A stretch of 39,191 nucleotides of DNA from Hyphomonas polymorpha PS728 (GTDB lineage: Bacteria; Pseudomonadota; Alphaproteobacteria; Caulobacterales; Hyphomonadaceae). A program made the translations under genes and the position numbers. The DNA lies in contig NZ_ARYM01000031.1 of assembly GCF_000685315.1 (NCBI RefSeq), forward strand, positions 1-39,191, written 5' to 3'. This document shows, piece after piece, positions 24,000 through 31,590 of the stretch (position 1 is the first letter of the stretch; every line of letters starts with the position of its first letter). The notes beneath the pieces are model-generated. The model made no database searches. It saw only the letters and a program-made list of their open reading frames with translations, and was not told where the DNA came from.

Positions 24000-26497
24000 T
24001 CCTCCGACTTGTCCCGGCATTGGCCGCAGCCTTCCTCCTGACGGTGCTGCCGGCCGCTTTTGCGCAGACGGCGCGCTTTGAATACGCGATCATCCAGAAC
24101 GGCGAATCCGTCGGCCATCTGAAGGTTGAGGAAGCCGGCCGGAATGCGAAGATCGACTATTATGTCGACAGCAATGGGCGCGGGCCGAAGCATAAGGAAC
24201 AGCTGACCGTGGACGAGGCGGGTGTGCCCGTCAGCTGGCTGATCGAAGGCACGTCGCTTATGGGCGCGCAGGTGGAGGAGTCCTTCGCGATCAATGACGG
24301 CGTTGCCCGCTGGCTGAGCCAGGCAGATACGGGACGGGTGAACCTTCCCGAGCCGGCGCTGTATGCCGTCAATGATGGAAGTCCATGGGCGGAATATGTG
24401 TATACCCGCGCGCTGCTGGCCGATGATGACCGGCGCATGCCGGTTCTGCCGGGCGGCGAGATCCTCCTGGAGAAAGTTCGGGACGTGCAGCTTCCCGCGG
24501 GCGACAGCGCCGTGGCGGTAAGCGTTTACCGGCTGTCGGGCATCGATATGAGCCCCAGCCTTCTGGCGCTGGACGGCGATGGCAGCTTCTTCGCCAGCTT
24601 TGGCGAGACATCTGCGGTGATCCGGAAGGGATTTGAGAGCAGCGTTCAGCCGCTGCTGGAACTGGCGCGCAACATCAATTCCGCCCGATCCGAAGAACTT
24701 GCCCACAGCCTGCTGCACCGGTTTGAGGGGCCCTATGCGATTGTGAATGTCCGTGTGCTAGATGTGCGGGACGGGACGCTGAGCGGGCCATCTGTTGTCA
24801 CGGTCAGCGGTGATACGATTACCGGTATCTTACCCTATGCTGAGGGCGCGCTGCCCGAGGGCGTGACCACGGTGTTTGATGGCGAAGGCGGCACGGTGAT
24901 GCCGGGGCTTGTTGACATGCACTCCCATTCCTCGGCGGCTTCGGGCCTCTACTATCTGGCGGCGGGGGTGACCTCGACCCGGGATATGGGCAATGAAAAC
25001 AGCGCTCTGGAGAGTTTGATGGCGCGGATGGAGGCCGGCAAACTGGCCGGACCGCGCATCACGCCGGCGGGTTTTGTCGAAGGGCGCAGCCCCTATTCGG
25101 CGCGCAATGGCATCATTGCAGCCTCTCAGGAAGAGGCGCTTGCGGCCGTTGATTGGTATGCGGAGCGTGGGTTTGGCTATATCAAATCCTATAACTCCAT
25201 GAACCCGGCCTGGATGGCGGCGGTGGGCGAGCGCGCCCATTCTCATGGCATGCGCCTGATCGGCCATATTCCGGCCTTCACCAATGCCGACGCCATGATC
25301 GATGCCGGGTTTGACGAGGTGACCCATGTCAACCAGCTGATGCTGGGCTGGCTGCTGGACATCACCGAAGACACACGCACGCCGCTGCGCCTGACGGGGA
25401 TGGCGCGCGGGGCGACCCTCGATCTGGACTCTGAAAAAGTGCAGTCCACGGTGCGCCGGATGCAGGAGAATAACACCGCGCTTGATCCGACGGCGGTTAT
25501 CCTTGAGCGGCTTATGCTGAGCCGTGCGGGCACGGTGGCAGACGGCGACAAGGCGTATCTTGATCACATGCCGATCAGCTATCAGCGCTATCGCCGGCGC
25601 AGCTTCGTGTCGCTGGCGAATGCGGCGGAGGATGAGGCCTATCAGGAAGGTTTCCGCCGCGTTCTGGAGACGCTGAAGATGCTGCACGATGCCGGCATCC
25701 CGCTTCTGCCGGGAACGGATGATGGCACTGGCTTCACGGTTCACCGCGAAATCGAGCTTTATGTGCTGGCGGGTATTCCGGTGCCCGATGCCCTGCGCCT
25801 CGCGGCGTGGACGCCGATGGAGTATATGGGCTATGGCGACAGGCTGGGCGTGATTGCGCCGGGGCGGCTGGCGGATTTCATCCTGCTGCCGGGCAATCCG
25901 CTGGAGGATATCAACGCGATCCGGTCTGCGCGGATGGTGGTGCGCAATGGCGATGTCTATTACCCTGCAGAGATCTATGAAGCGCTGAGCGTGAAGCCAT
26001 TTGCCCCGCCCCCGGCGCTGCTGCGCGAGGAGGCAAAGGCGGCCACGGCAGCTTCCCCGCAGCTGCAGCCTGTGGCGGCAGAAGCGGCGACCCCGGAGGC
26101 AAGCTTCGTGCAGCACTATCCGATGATTACCGATGGATTGTCAGTGCGGGCAGACGATCTTCCCTTTTCCGGCGCCGTCCGGGTAGGGAATATCATCTAC
26201 CTTTCCGGACAGATCGGCGGGCAGGCCGGCGGGCCTTCCGATGATTTCCGCGATCACGCGGTTGAGGTGATGGAAGCGGTGCGCCGGGTCGCGGCGTCTG
26301 CGGGCGCGGGCATGGACCAGATTTTCAAATGCACCGTGATGCTCGACGATATGAGCAACTGGCCGGCTTTCAATGACGTCTACGCCACCTATTTCACCAG
26401 GGGCCGGATGCCGGCGCGCAGTGCGTTCGGCGCAGACGGGCTGGCGCTGGGCGCGTCTGTCGAGGTGGAGTGCATGGCCTATGCGGTTAATCCGTAA
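23996..26497 (+). CDS. exported amidohydrolase fused to a C-terminal RidA domain
   Basis: An 833-residue protein with a signal peptide (cleavage near AFA at residue 23). Residues about 25-240 form an unassigned beta-rich domain. The amidohydrolase domain (about 245-675) has the metal motif HSH in GLVDMHSHS (about 308), the likely bridging lysine in FGYIKSYN, histidines in RLIGHIPAF and VTHVNQ, and the catalytic aspartate in LLPGTDDG. This is the imidazolonepropionase/prolidase-like subgroup. Residues about 704-833 are a complete RidA domain (YLSGQIGG, GRMPARSAFG, VEVECMA) with the catalytic arginine as Arg808. RidA hydrolyses reactive imines to ketones plus ammonia. A fusion of the two, exported, is unusual. 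Translationally coupled to the upstream S10 peptidase. Confidence 0.9.
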   Translation: MILRLVPALAAAFLLTVLPAAFAQTARFEYAIIQNGESVGHLKVEEAGRNAKIDYYVDSNGRGPKHKEQLTVDEAGVPVSWLIEGTSLMGAQVEESFAINDGVARWLSQADTGRVNLPEPALYAVNDGSPWAEYVYTRALLADDDRRMPVLPGGEILLEKVRDVQLPAGDSAVAVSVYRLSGIDMSPSLLALDGDGSFFASFGETSAVIRKGFESSVQPLLELARNINSARSEELAHSLLHRFEGPYAIVNVRVLDVRDGTLSGPSVVTVSGDTITGILPYAEGALPEGVTTVFDGEGGTVMPGLVDMHSHSSAASGLYYLAAGVTSTRDMGNENSALESLMARMEAGKLAGPRITPAGFVEGRSPYSARNGIIAASQEEALAAVDWYAERGFGYIKSYNSMNPAWMAAVGERAHSHGMRLIGHIPAFTNADAMIDAGFDEVTHVNQLMLGWLLDITEDTRTPLRLTGMARGATLDLDSEKVQSTVRRMQENNTALDPTAVILERLMLSRAGTVADGDKAYLDHMPISYQRYRRRSFVSLANAAEDEAYQEGFRRVLETLKMLHDAGIPLLPGTDDGTGFTVHREIELYVLAGIPVPDALRLAAWTPMEYMGYGDRLGVIAPGRLADFILLPGNPLEDINAIRSARMVVRNGDVYYPAEIYEALSVKPFAPPPALLREEAKAATAASPQLQPVAAEAATPEASFVQHYPMITDGLSVRADDLPFSGAVRVGNIIYLSGQIGGQAGGPSDDFRDHAVEVMEAVRRVAASAGAGMDQIFKCTVMLDDMSNWPAFNDVYATYFTRGRMPARSAFGADGLALGASVEVECMAYAVNP

Positions 26498-26515
26498 CCG
26501 GAGAGAGGCCCGTTC

Positions 26516-26998
26516 CTAAAGCGCGATGTTGCCGCGCACGGGGATGGCGGTGGTGGATTTGAGCTCGCCCAGCGTGGCGGTGGAATTGACATTTTCCACG
26601 CCCGGCAGGTTCAGCAGGAAATCCATCAGGAATTCCTGATACCATTTCATCGACTTGGCGAGGATCTTCATCATCAGGTCCATCTCGCCGAAGATGGAAT
26701 AGCATTCGAGAATCTCGGGCGTGTTCTGCACCTTGCGGAGGAAGACTTCGCGATCCTTCTCCGAAAGGCGCGCGACCTTCACATAAGCGAAGATGTGGAG
26801 GCCATAGCCGAGCTTTTCCCGGTCGAGAATGGCCACCTGCTGGCGGATATAGCCCTCATCCTTCAGCCGCTGCAGGCGGCGCCAGCAGGGGGACTGGGAG
26901 AGGCCGACAATATCGGCCAGTTCCACGGTCGAGACCGAGCAATCCTTCTGGAGTTGCTCAAGGATCTTGATATCAAATATTGAAAGTTCTTCGCTCAT
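26516..26998 (-). CDS. Lrp/AsnC family transcriptional regulator
   Basis: A 160-residue regulator with an N-terminal winged helix-turn-helix (about residues 8-58; VELADIVGLSQSPCWRRLQRLKDEGYI) and a C-terminal RAM ligand-binding domain (about 70-150, including NTPEILECYSIFGEMDLMMKI). Lrp/AsnC proteins bind amino acids and change oligomeric state on DNA. It converges with the amidohydrolase-RidA gene, only 18 bases apart, and probably senses an amino acid released by this cluster. Its own promoter region holds two CTAT-N3-ATAG palindromes, suggesting autoregulation. It could equally be a general regulator placed here by chance, but the neighbourhood of amino-acid enzymes makes local control likely. 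Confidence 0.93.
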   Translation of the reverse strand: MSEELSIFDIKILEQLQKDCSVSTVELADIVGLSQSPCWRRLQRLKDEGYIRQQVAILDREKLGYGLHIFAYVKVARLSEKDREVFLRKVQNTPEILECYSIFGEMDLMMKILAKSMKWYQEFLMDFLLNLPGVENVNSTATLGELKSTTAIPVRGNIAL

Positions 26999-27000
26999 GG

Positions 27001-27080
27001 CTATAGAATAGCCAGATCGCGCCCAAAGGCAACATTATACAGACTGGTTTTTGCCATTCTGACTGAAAACTATTCGATAG
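27001..27080 (-). promoter_or_regulatory. lrp-family promoter with paired CTAT-N3-ATAG palindromes
   Basis: On the reverse strand a perfect -10 box TATAAT lies at 27039-27034, with no good -35 box. It is flanked by two 4-3-4 palindromes, CTATAGAATAG (27001-27011, in the leader) and CTATTCGATAG (27070-27080, upstream), about 69 bases centre to centre. A weak -35 and paired sites are what an autoregulated Lrp-type promoter would show. Binding by this protein is inference. Confidence 0.55.
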
Positions 27081-27098
27081 ACTGCCCGCGCGCCCGGA

Positions 27099-27554
27099 TT
27101 ATGGCCAGGAGGGCTCAGGCGCATCGATCGGGGACGGGGTCGTGTCGATGCATTTCTGCACAGCGGCCGCATACTCAGGCTCCACGTCCACGGAATAGAC
27201 GGCGACGGAGGACTTCGCCTTGCGCATCATTTCCTGGAAGGCATCAAGGCTCATTTTCTTGTCATAGGCCATGATCGAGAGCTTCTTGTGCCAGATGCCG
27301 TAGATGCTCGGATCCGGGTTGGGCAGGTTGCCGGCCTGGCCACTGCCGAGTGCGATGTGGACGAAATAGGCGGTGTTCGTCAGCGCCCAGCAGCGCATCG
27401 TGGCGTCAAATTCCTTGTCGCCGGTGGCGACGGCGAGTTTCGTATCCTGTTTGCTGTTGATCTTCGGGGCGGGCTGCTCGCTGGCCTGGCCGCAGGCGGA
27501 CAGCAACAGGGTGGCGGCAAGCGCCGCCAGCGTGGGTGTCAGGGGCTTGATCAA
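27099..27554 (-). CDS. small hypothetical lipoprotein
   Basis: A 151-residue protein with a lipoprotein signal (LLLSAC, Cys at about residue 21) followed by a short disordered linker. The mature part (about residues 45-151) is mostly helical with two cysteines (about residues 54 and 136) that could form a disulfide in the periplasm. I do not recognise a family. It is on the same strand as the Lrp gene and 100 bases upstream of it, ending just before that gene's promoter. The gene start has AGGAAATTG-type purines upstream. It looks like a real, ordinary periplasmic lipoprotein of unknown role. Confidence 0.75.
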   Translation of the reverse strand: MIKPLTPTLAALAATLLLSACGQASEQPAPKINSKQDTKLAVATGDKEFDATMRCWALTNTAYFVHIALGSGQAGNLPNPDPSIYGIWHKKLSIMAYDKKMSLDAFQEMMRKAKSSVAVYSVDVEPEYAAAVQKCIDTTPSPIDAPEPSWP

Positions 27555-27687
27555 TTTCCTTGCTCCTCATGCGGCCGCCATCAAACCGGGCCTTCAGTTC
27601 TCAGAACAATAATCGCGGCCGGATACGGACAAGGGCGTTGAACTTTCTCCGGAGCGGTGAGTTGATGAGAGGCGGTGGAGGGCGCGA

Positions 27688-28080
27688 ATGGTTCTATCGA
27701 TTTTGAAGCGGCGGTTTGCGGCCCTCGGGCGGGACACGGTGATGCTGTGGCACGCCTTCTGGCACCCTGCGACGCCGGGCGGGCTGAAACTGGCCACGGC
27801 CCTTGCCGGGCTCTACCTCATCAGCCCATTTGACCTCATTCCGATTGTGGTGCCGGTGCTGGGGGTGGTGGATGATCTGATCATCGTGCCGCTGATGGTT
27901 TCCCAGATCAGCAAGCGCCTGCCCGAACCCGTCCGCGCGAGCGCCGGGGCGAAGGCAGACCGGTTCATGCGGCGCTGGGTGAAGCGGCCCCTGCTGCTGA
28001 TCTTCCTCATTCTTCTGGGACTTCTGGCAATCTGGGCTGTGTTGCTGTTCCTGCTTTTCCGGCTGCTGTTCGGCGGCTGA
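27688..28080 (+). CDS. DUF1232 (YkvA-like) membrane protein
   Basis: A 130-residue protein with the DUF1232 core ALAGLYLISPFDLIPIVVPV followed by LGVVDDLIIVPLMV (about residues 42-76): a hydrophobic helix, the conserved PFDLIP turn, and a second helix with paired aspartates. A basic stretch (about residues 90-104) precedes a strongly hydrophobic C-terminal helix (about 105-127), making it an inner-membrane protein. No biochemical function is known for the family. The ATG at 27688 is preceded by GGAGG (27676-27680). It is 72 bases ahead of the Notum-like hydrolase gene on the same strand. Confidence 0.87.
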   Translation: MVLSILKRRFAALGRDTVMLWHAFWHPATPGGLKLATALAGLYLISPFDLIPIVVPVLGVVDDLIIVPLMVSQISKRLPEPVRASAGAKADRFMRRWVKRPLLLIFLILLGLLAIWAVLLFLLFRLLFGG

Positions 28081-28152
28081 TTGTCAGCGCTGGGCGCCGC
28101 GTCTAAGCTGCCCCCCGATGGATGGCCGGAGAGCCATTGGGAGGATAACTGG

Positions 28153-29262
28153 ATGATTACACGCATCAGCGCGCTGTTGGCGGCCCCGGCATTTCTGGCA
28201 CTTGTTTCGGGCTGTCAGGCGAGCCCGCCTGTCTCCCCTGAAGCGGCGGCGCCGGTATCGGTTGCCATTGTGCCGGAGGCGGAGCCCTGGGCCACGATCG
28301 AGCCGGGCGGCGACACGCTGTGCGCCACGGGCACGCCGTTCCGTTTCCATGTGCGCAGCGGAGACCCGGAGCGCGTCATGGTCTTCCTGAATGGCGGCGG
28401 CGCCTGCTGGAGCGGGGATCTCTGCGACCTGCAGACTGCGCCGACGCCCTACACGCCTTTCGCCGAGATGGATTCAAACAATCCGGAACTGCTGGAGGGT
28501 GTCTTCGATGAGGCCAATCCCGCCAATCCGATTGCCGGCTGGACGCAGGTGTTCGTGCCTTACTGCACGGGCGACTCCCATCTGGGCGGGGGCGATGTAA
28601 CCTACACTACAAGCGCGGGTCAGGAGGTGACCGTTCACCATCGCGGCAAGGCGAATGTGCAGGCCGCGCTGGACTGGGTATATGCCAACCGCGCCGATGC
28701 CCGCCGCATTTTCGTGACCGGTGGCAGCGCCGGGGCGATTGCCTCGCCGTACTATGCCGGGCTTGTGGCGGATCATTATCCGCAGGCAGATGTTGTGCAT
28801 CTGGCCGATGGCGCGGGCGGCTATCGCTCTCCCGCCATCGCAGGCGTGCTGGCGGCATGGGGCGCGTTCAAGGGCGTGCCGGACTGGCCGGAATTTGCCG
28901 CCATCGACCAGGCGACGGCAAGCACGGAGGATTTCTTTCGCGTGACCGCCGCGCGCCATCCCGAAATGCAGATGGCAAGGTTCGACAATGTGGACGACGC
29001 CGTGCAACAGGACTTCCTGACCCTTCTGGGGACGGGCGAGCCCGTGCGCGGGTTGCTGGCGGCCAACAATGCAGACCTTGCCGGGGATATCCCAACGATC
29101 CGCGCCTTTGAAGCGCCGGGCAATGCCCACACCTCGCTTCGCTTCAGCCGTTTCTATACGGAGGAAGCGGGCGGGGTGACGCTGGTTGACTGGGTGCGCG
29201 GCCTTGCCAATGGCGAGGCCGTGGCGAGTGTCAGCTGCCAGAGCGATCAGAGCTGCGACTAG
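28153..29262 (+). CDS. exported pectin-acetylesterase / Notum family hydrolase
   Basis: A 369-residue alpha/beta hydrolase with a lipoprotein-type signal (LALVSGC). The family signature is clear: VMVFLNGGGACWSGDLCDLQ (about residues 76-95), VPYCTGDSHLGG (about 135-146) and the nucleophile motif TGGSAGAIAS with Ser192. The likely catalytic histidine is His326 in GNAHTSLR. Several cysteines probably form disulfides, consistent with a periplasmic or surface location. Family members remove acetyl groups from pectin or, in animals, palmitoleate from Wnt; bacterial ones are mostly uncharacterised, so the substrate is open. ATG 28153 is chosen because GGGAGGA (28139-28145) lies seven bases upstream and the signal peptide starts there. 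Confidence 0.88.
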   Translation: MITRISALLAAPAFLALVSGCQASPPVSPEAAAPVSVAIVPEAEPWATIEPGGDTLCATGTPFRFHVRSGDPERVMVFLNGGGACWSGDLCDLQTAPTPYTPFAEMDSNNPELLEGVFDEANPANPIAGWTQVFVPYCTGDSHLGGGDVTYTTSAGQEVTVHHRGKANVQAALDWVYANRADARRIFVTGGSAGAIASPYYAGLVADHYPQADVVHLADGAGGYRSPAIAGVLAAWGAFKGVPDWPEFAAIDQATASTEDFFRVTAARHPEMQMARFDNVDDAVQQDFLTLLGTGEPVRGLLAANNADLAGDIPTIRAFEAPGNAHTSLRFSRFYTEEAGGVTLVDWVRGLANGEAVASVSCQSDQSCD

Positions 29263-29269
29263 GGACGCT

Positions 29270-30607
29270 CTAGCCGAGGCGCTGGAGCACCTTTTCCCGG
29301 CCGATCAGCGGCAGGACGGCGCCCATGTCCGGGCCATGCTCCAGGCCGGTCAGGGCCTTGCGCAGCGGCATGAACAGGCCGCGGCCCTTGCGGCCGGTGG
29401 TGGCTTTCAGCGCGTTCGTCCAGGCGCTCCAGCTTTCGCCGGTCAGCTCGCCGTCCGGCAGGTGCGCGGCGGCGGCGGCGATGAACTCTTTGTCCTCATC
29501 GGCCACCAGCGGAGTAGGCTCCCCGAAGACAATCTCCACCCAGGCTGCAGCATCGGCCACGAAGGTGCAGTTCTCGCGCACGGCCAGCCAGAAGGGTTCT
29601 GACGCGGCGCGTGCATCGAGCGCGGTCAGACGTTCACGGACGGCTTCGAACGGCATCGCATGAACGAGCGCGGCATTGAGGGCGTTGAGGTCATTGTCAT
29701 CAAACCGGGCCGGGGCGCGGCCGATCTTGGAGAAGGCGAACTCTTCGCAGAGTTGCTCCAGCGAGGTGCGCGCCTCGATATTGTCCGAGGTGCCAAGCTT
29801 GGCGAGGTGGCTGCAGATGGCCATCGGTTCATAGCCACGCGCGCGCAGCTCGCCCATGGAGAGCGAGCCGATGCGTTTGGAGAGGGCCGCGCCATCGGCG
29901 CCGATCAGCAGCGGGGTGTGCGCCATCTCCGGCGCCTTGCCGCCAAGGGCCAGGAAGATCTCGATCTGGGCGCCGGAATTCGTCACATGGTCTTCCCCGC
30001 GCACCACATGCGTGATGCCGGCCTCGATGTCATCGACGACCGAAGGGAGGGTGTAGAGATAGCTACCATCCTCACGGATGAGGATCGGGTCCGACACCGA
30101 GGACGTGTCGATGCTCTGCGGGCCGCGCACCAGGTCGTTCCATTCGACGCGCTCGCCCGACAGCTTGAAGCGCCAGTGGGGCTTGAGGCCCTTGGCTTCC
30201 AGCTCGGCGCGCTCTTTGGCGGTCAGTTTCAGGGCGGCGCGGTCATAGACCGGCGGGCGGCCACGCGTCTGGGCGATCTTGCGTTTGACGTCCAGTTCCT
30301 CGGCCGTTTCATAGCAGGGATAGAGCAGGCCCATGGCGCGCAGCTTGTCGGCGGCTGCGTCATAAACCTTGAAGCGGTGGGACTGATTGAAGCTCTCATC
30401 CCAGGTCAGGCCGAGCCAGGTAAGGTCGACTTTGAGGGCGTCCTCATTCTCCTGGGTGGAGCGTTCAATGTCGGTATCGTCGATGCGCAGGATGAATTTC
30501 CCCTGCTGTCCGCGCGAAAACAGCCAGTTAATCAAGGCGGTACGCACATTGCCGACATGCAGTCGGCCAGTGGGCGAGGGCGCAAAGCGAACAACGGGGC
30601 GGGTCAT
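29270..30607 (-). CDS. gltX: glutamate--tRNA ligase
   Basis: A 445-residue class I aminoacyl-tRNA synthetase that charges tRNA-Glu, and in bacteria lacking GlnRS often tRNA-Gln for later amidation. The N-terminus MTRPVVRFAPSPTGRLHVGN carries the HIGH-type motif HVGN. The KMSKS-type motif is ALSKRIGSLS (about residues 238-247). The C-terminal half is the helical anticodon-binding region. The start at 30607 is the normal family start; an in-frame ATG at 30661 would add 18 unrelated residues. Its stop lies eight bases from that of the convergent Notum-like gene. Alphaproteobacteria often carry two gltX genes, so a second copy elsewhere is likely. Confidence 0.95.
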   Translation of the reverse strand: MTRPVVRFAPSPTGRLHVGNVRTALINWLFSRGQQGKFILRIDDTDIERSTQENEDALKVDLTWLGLTWDESFNQSHRFKVYDAAADKLRAMGLLYPCYETAEELDVKRKIAQTRGRPPVYDRAALKLTAKERAELEAKGLKPHWRFKLSGERVEWNDLVRGPQSIDTSSVSDPILIREDGSYLYTLPSVVDDIEAGITHVVRGEDHVTNSGAQIEIFLALGGKAPEMAHTPLLIGADGAALSKRIGSLSMGELRARGYEPMAICSHLAKLGTSDNIEARTSLEQLCEEFAFSKIGRAPARFDDNDLNALNAALVHAMPFEAVRERLTALDARAASEPFWLAVRENCTFVADAAAWVEIVFGEPTPLVADEDKEFIAAAAAHLPDGELTGESWSAWTNALKATTGRKGRGLFMPLRKALTGLEHGPDMGAVLPLIGREKVLQRLG

Positions 30608-30738
30608 GGGCAGCAGGCTTTCTGGTTCCGGAAAGTGGCTTGAGACATCAAATCGCGCCAAAAGCCAAGCGTCACGGTCATATTCTTGCTATTGTTATGG
30701 TTCACCTCCATTTTTACTGGACGGTATGGGAGCAGAAA

Positions 30739-31569
30739 ATGCGATTCGGCTGGATTCTTTCGGCGGCCCTTTTTGTGGCGGCGTGTGGACAGAGTGATGT
30801 GTCCGCCCCGGCGGGCCCGGAGGCTGCGCCTGGCGCTGAAATGCCTGTGGAGGGCGCGGCAGGAGAAAGCGCTGCGCCTGCGGCAGCCCCGACAACAGAT
30901 TATGCGGCCCTTTCGGGCTATGATGGCAACTGGTTCCTGAGCCCTGGCTGGCCGGGCGAATATCCCCCGGGCTTTGCCGTTCTGGACGCCGATGTGCGCG
31001 TGCCTGCCCGCGCCCGCCCCAATCCGACCGACCCGCAGGATGTGACCTGCCTCCTGCCGCAATACGCCAACTATCAGCTGTGGAATAATGCCCGCAACAA
31101 GGCCGATGACCTCGACTATTTCGTGGCCACGAAAAAGCTTCCGGTGACGGTGCTGGAAGACACCGAGGTGGAGTTTGTCGGCGATGCTGGCATCGAGAAG
31201 CTGGCCCTGAAGGCCGGCGACCAGCTCACCTATCTGCGCTATATCGGCGAAGGCTTCACGGTGATGAGCTTCAATGGCCGCGAGTTCGACATCAATGAGG
31301 GCGAGCTGCGCGAAATCACCGATATCGGCGCCATCGAGAATGAAGAAGACCTCTGGGTCCGCGTGACCTGTCTCGGCGGCAAGCAGGCCTGGCTGCTGTT
31401 TGATGAAGTCGTGCTGGAAAAGGGCGTCTACCCCTCTCCGATCACCGGCTATGGCGAAGCCCATGACATCCTGCCCGACGAGGTGGAGACCGTCCGTGCC
31501 ATGATGAGCCCGGAAGCCTTCGGCCTTGACCCGACCGCGCAGAGCATCGAGCCGCCGCCGGTGGAATAG
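30739..31569 (+). CDS. hypothetical lipoprotein
   Basis: A 276-residue protein starting MRFGWILSAALFVAACGQSD, a typical lipoprotein signal with Cys16. An Ala/Pro/Glu-rich linker (about residues 20-52) leads to a soluble domain starting DYAALSGYDGNWFLSPGWPGEYPPGF. The rest is rich in short beta strands and acidic residues; two Cys (about residues 104 and 211) could pair. I do not recognise a family. ATG 30739 is chosen over an in-frame start at 30643 because only it gives a signal peptide and it has GGGAG upstream. It is divergent from gltX and converges with nadE. Confidence 0.8.
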   Translation: MRFGWILSAALFVAACGQSDVSAPAGPEAAPGAEMPVEGAAGESAAPAAAPTTDYAALSGYDGNWFLSPGWPGEYPPGFAVLDADVRVPARARPNPTDPQDVTCLLPQYANYQLWNNARNKADDLDYFVATKKLPVTVLEDTEVEFVGDAGIEKLALKAGDQLTYLRYIGEGFTVMSFNGREFDINEGELREITDIGAIENEEDLWVRVTCLGGKQAWLLFDEVVLEKGVYPSPITGYGEAHDILPDEVETVRAMMSPEAFGLDPTAQSIEPPPVE

Positions 31570-31590
31570 CCGGCCGCCTGGCCGCGCGGA

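Noticed and set aside
24830..26116. 428-codon reverse-strand frame inside the amidohydrolase gene
   Set aside because: It is Arg/His-rich and motif-free, opposite a gene with clear metal-binding residues.
11250..26998. Lasso-peptide or other RiPP biosynthesis cluster
   Set aside because: No precursor-like small gene, cyclase, B protein or S9 isopeptidase is visible; the peptidases are S10 and the remaining genes fit uptake and breakdown.
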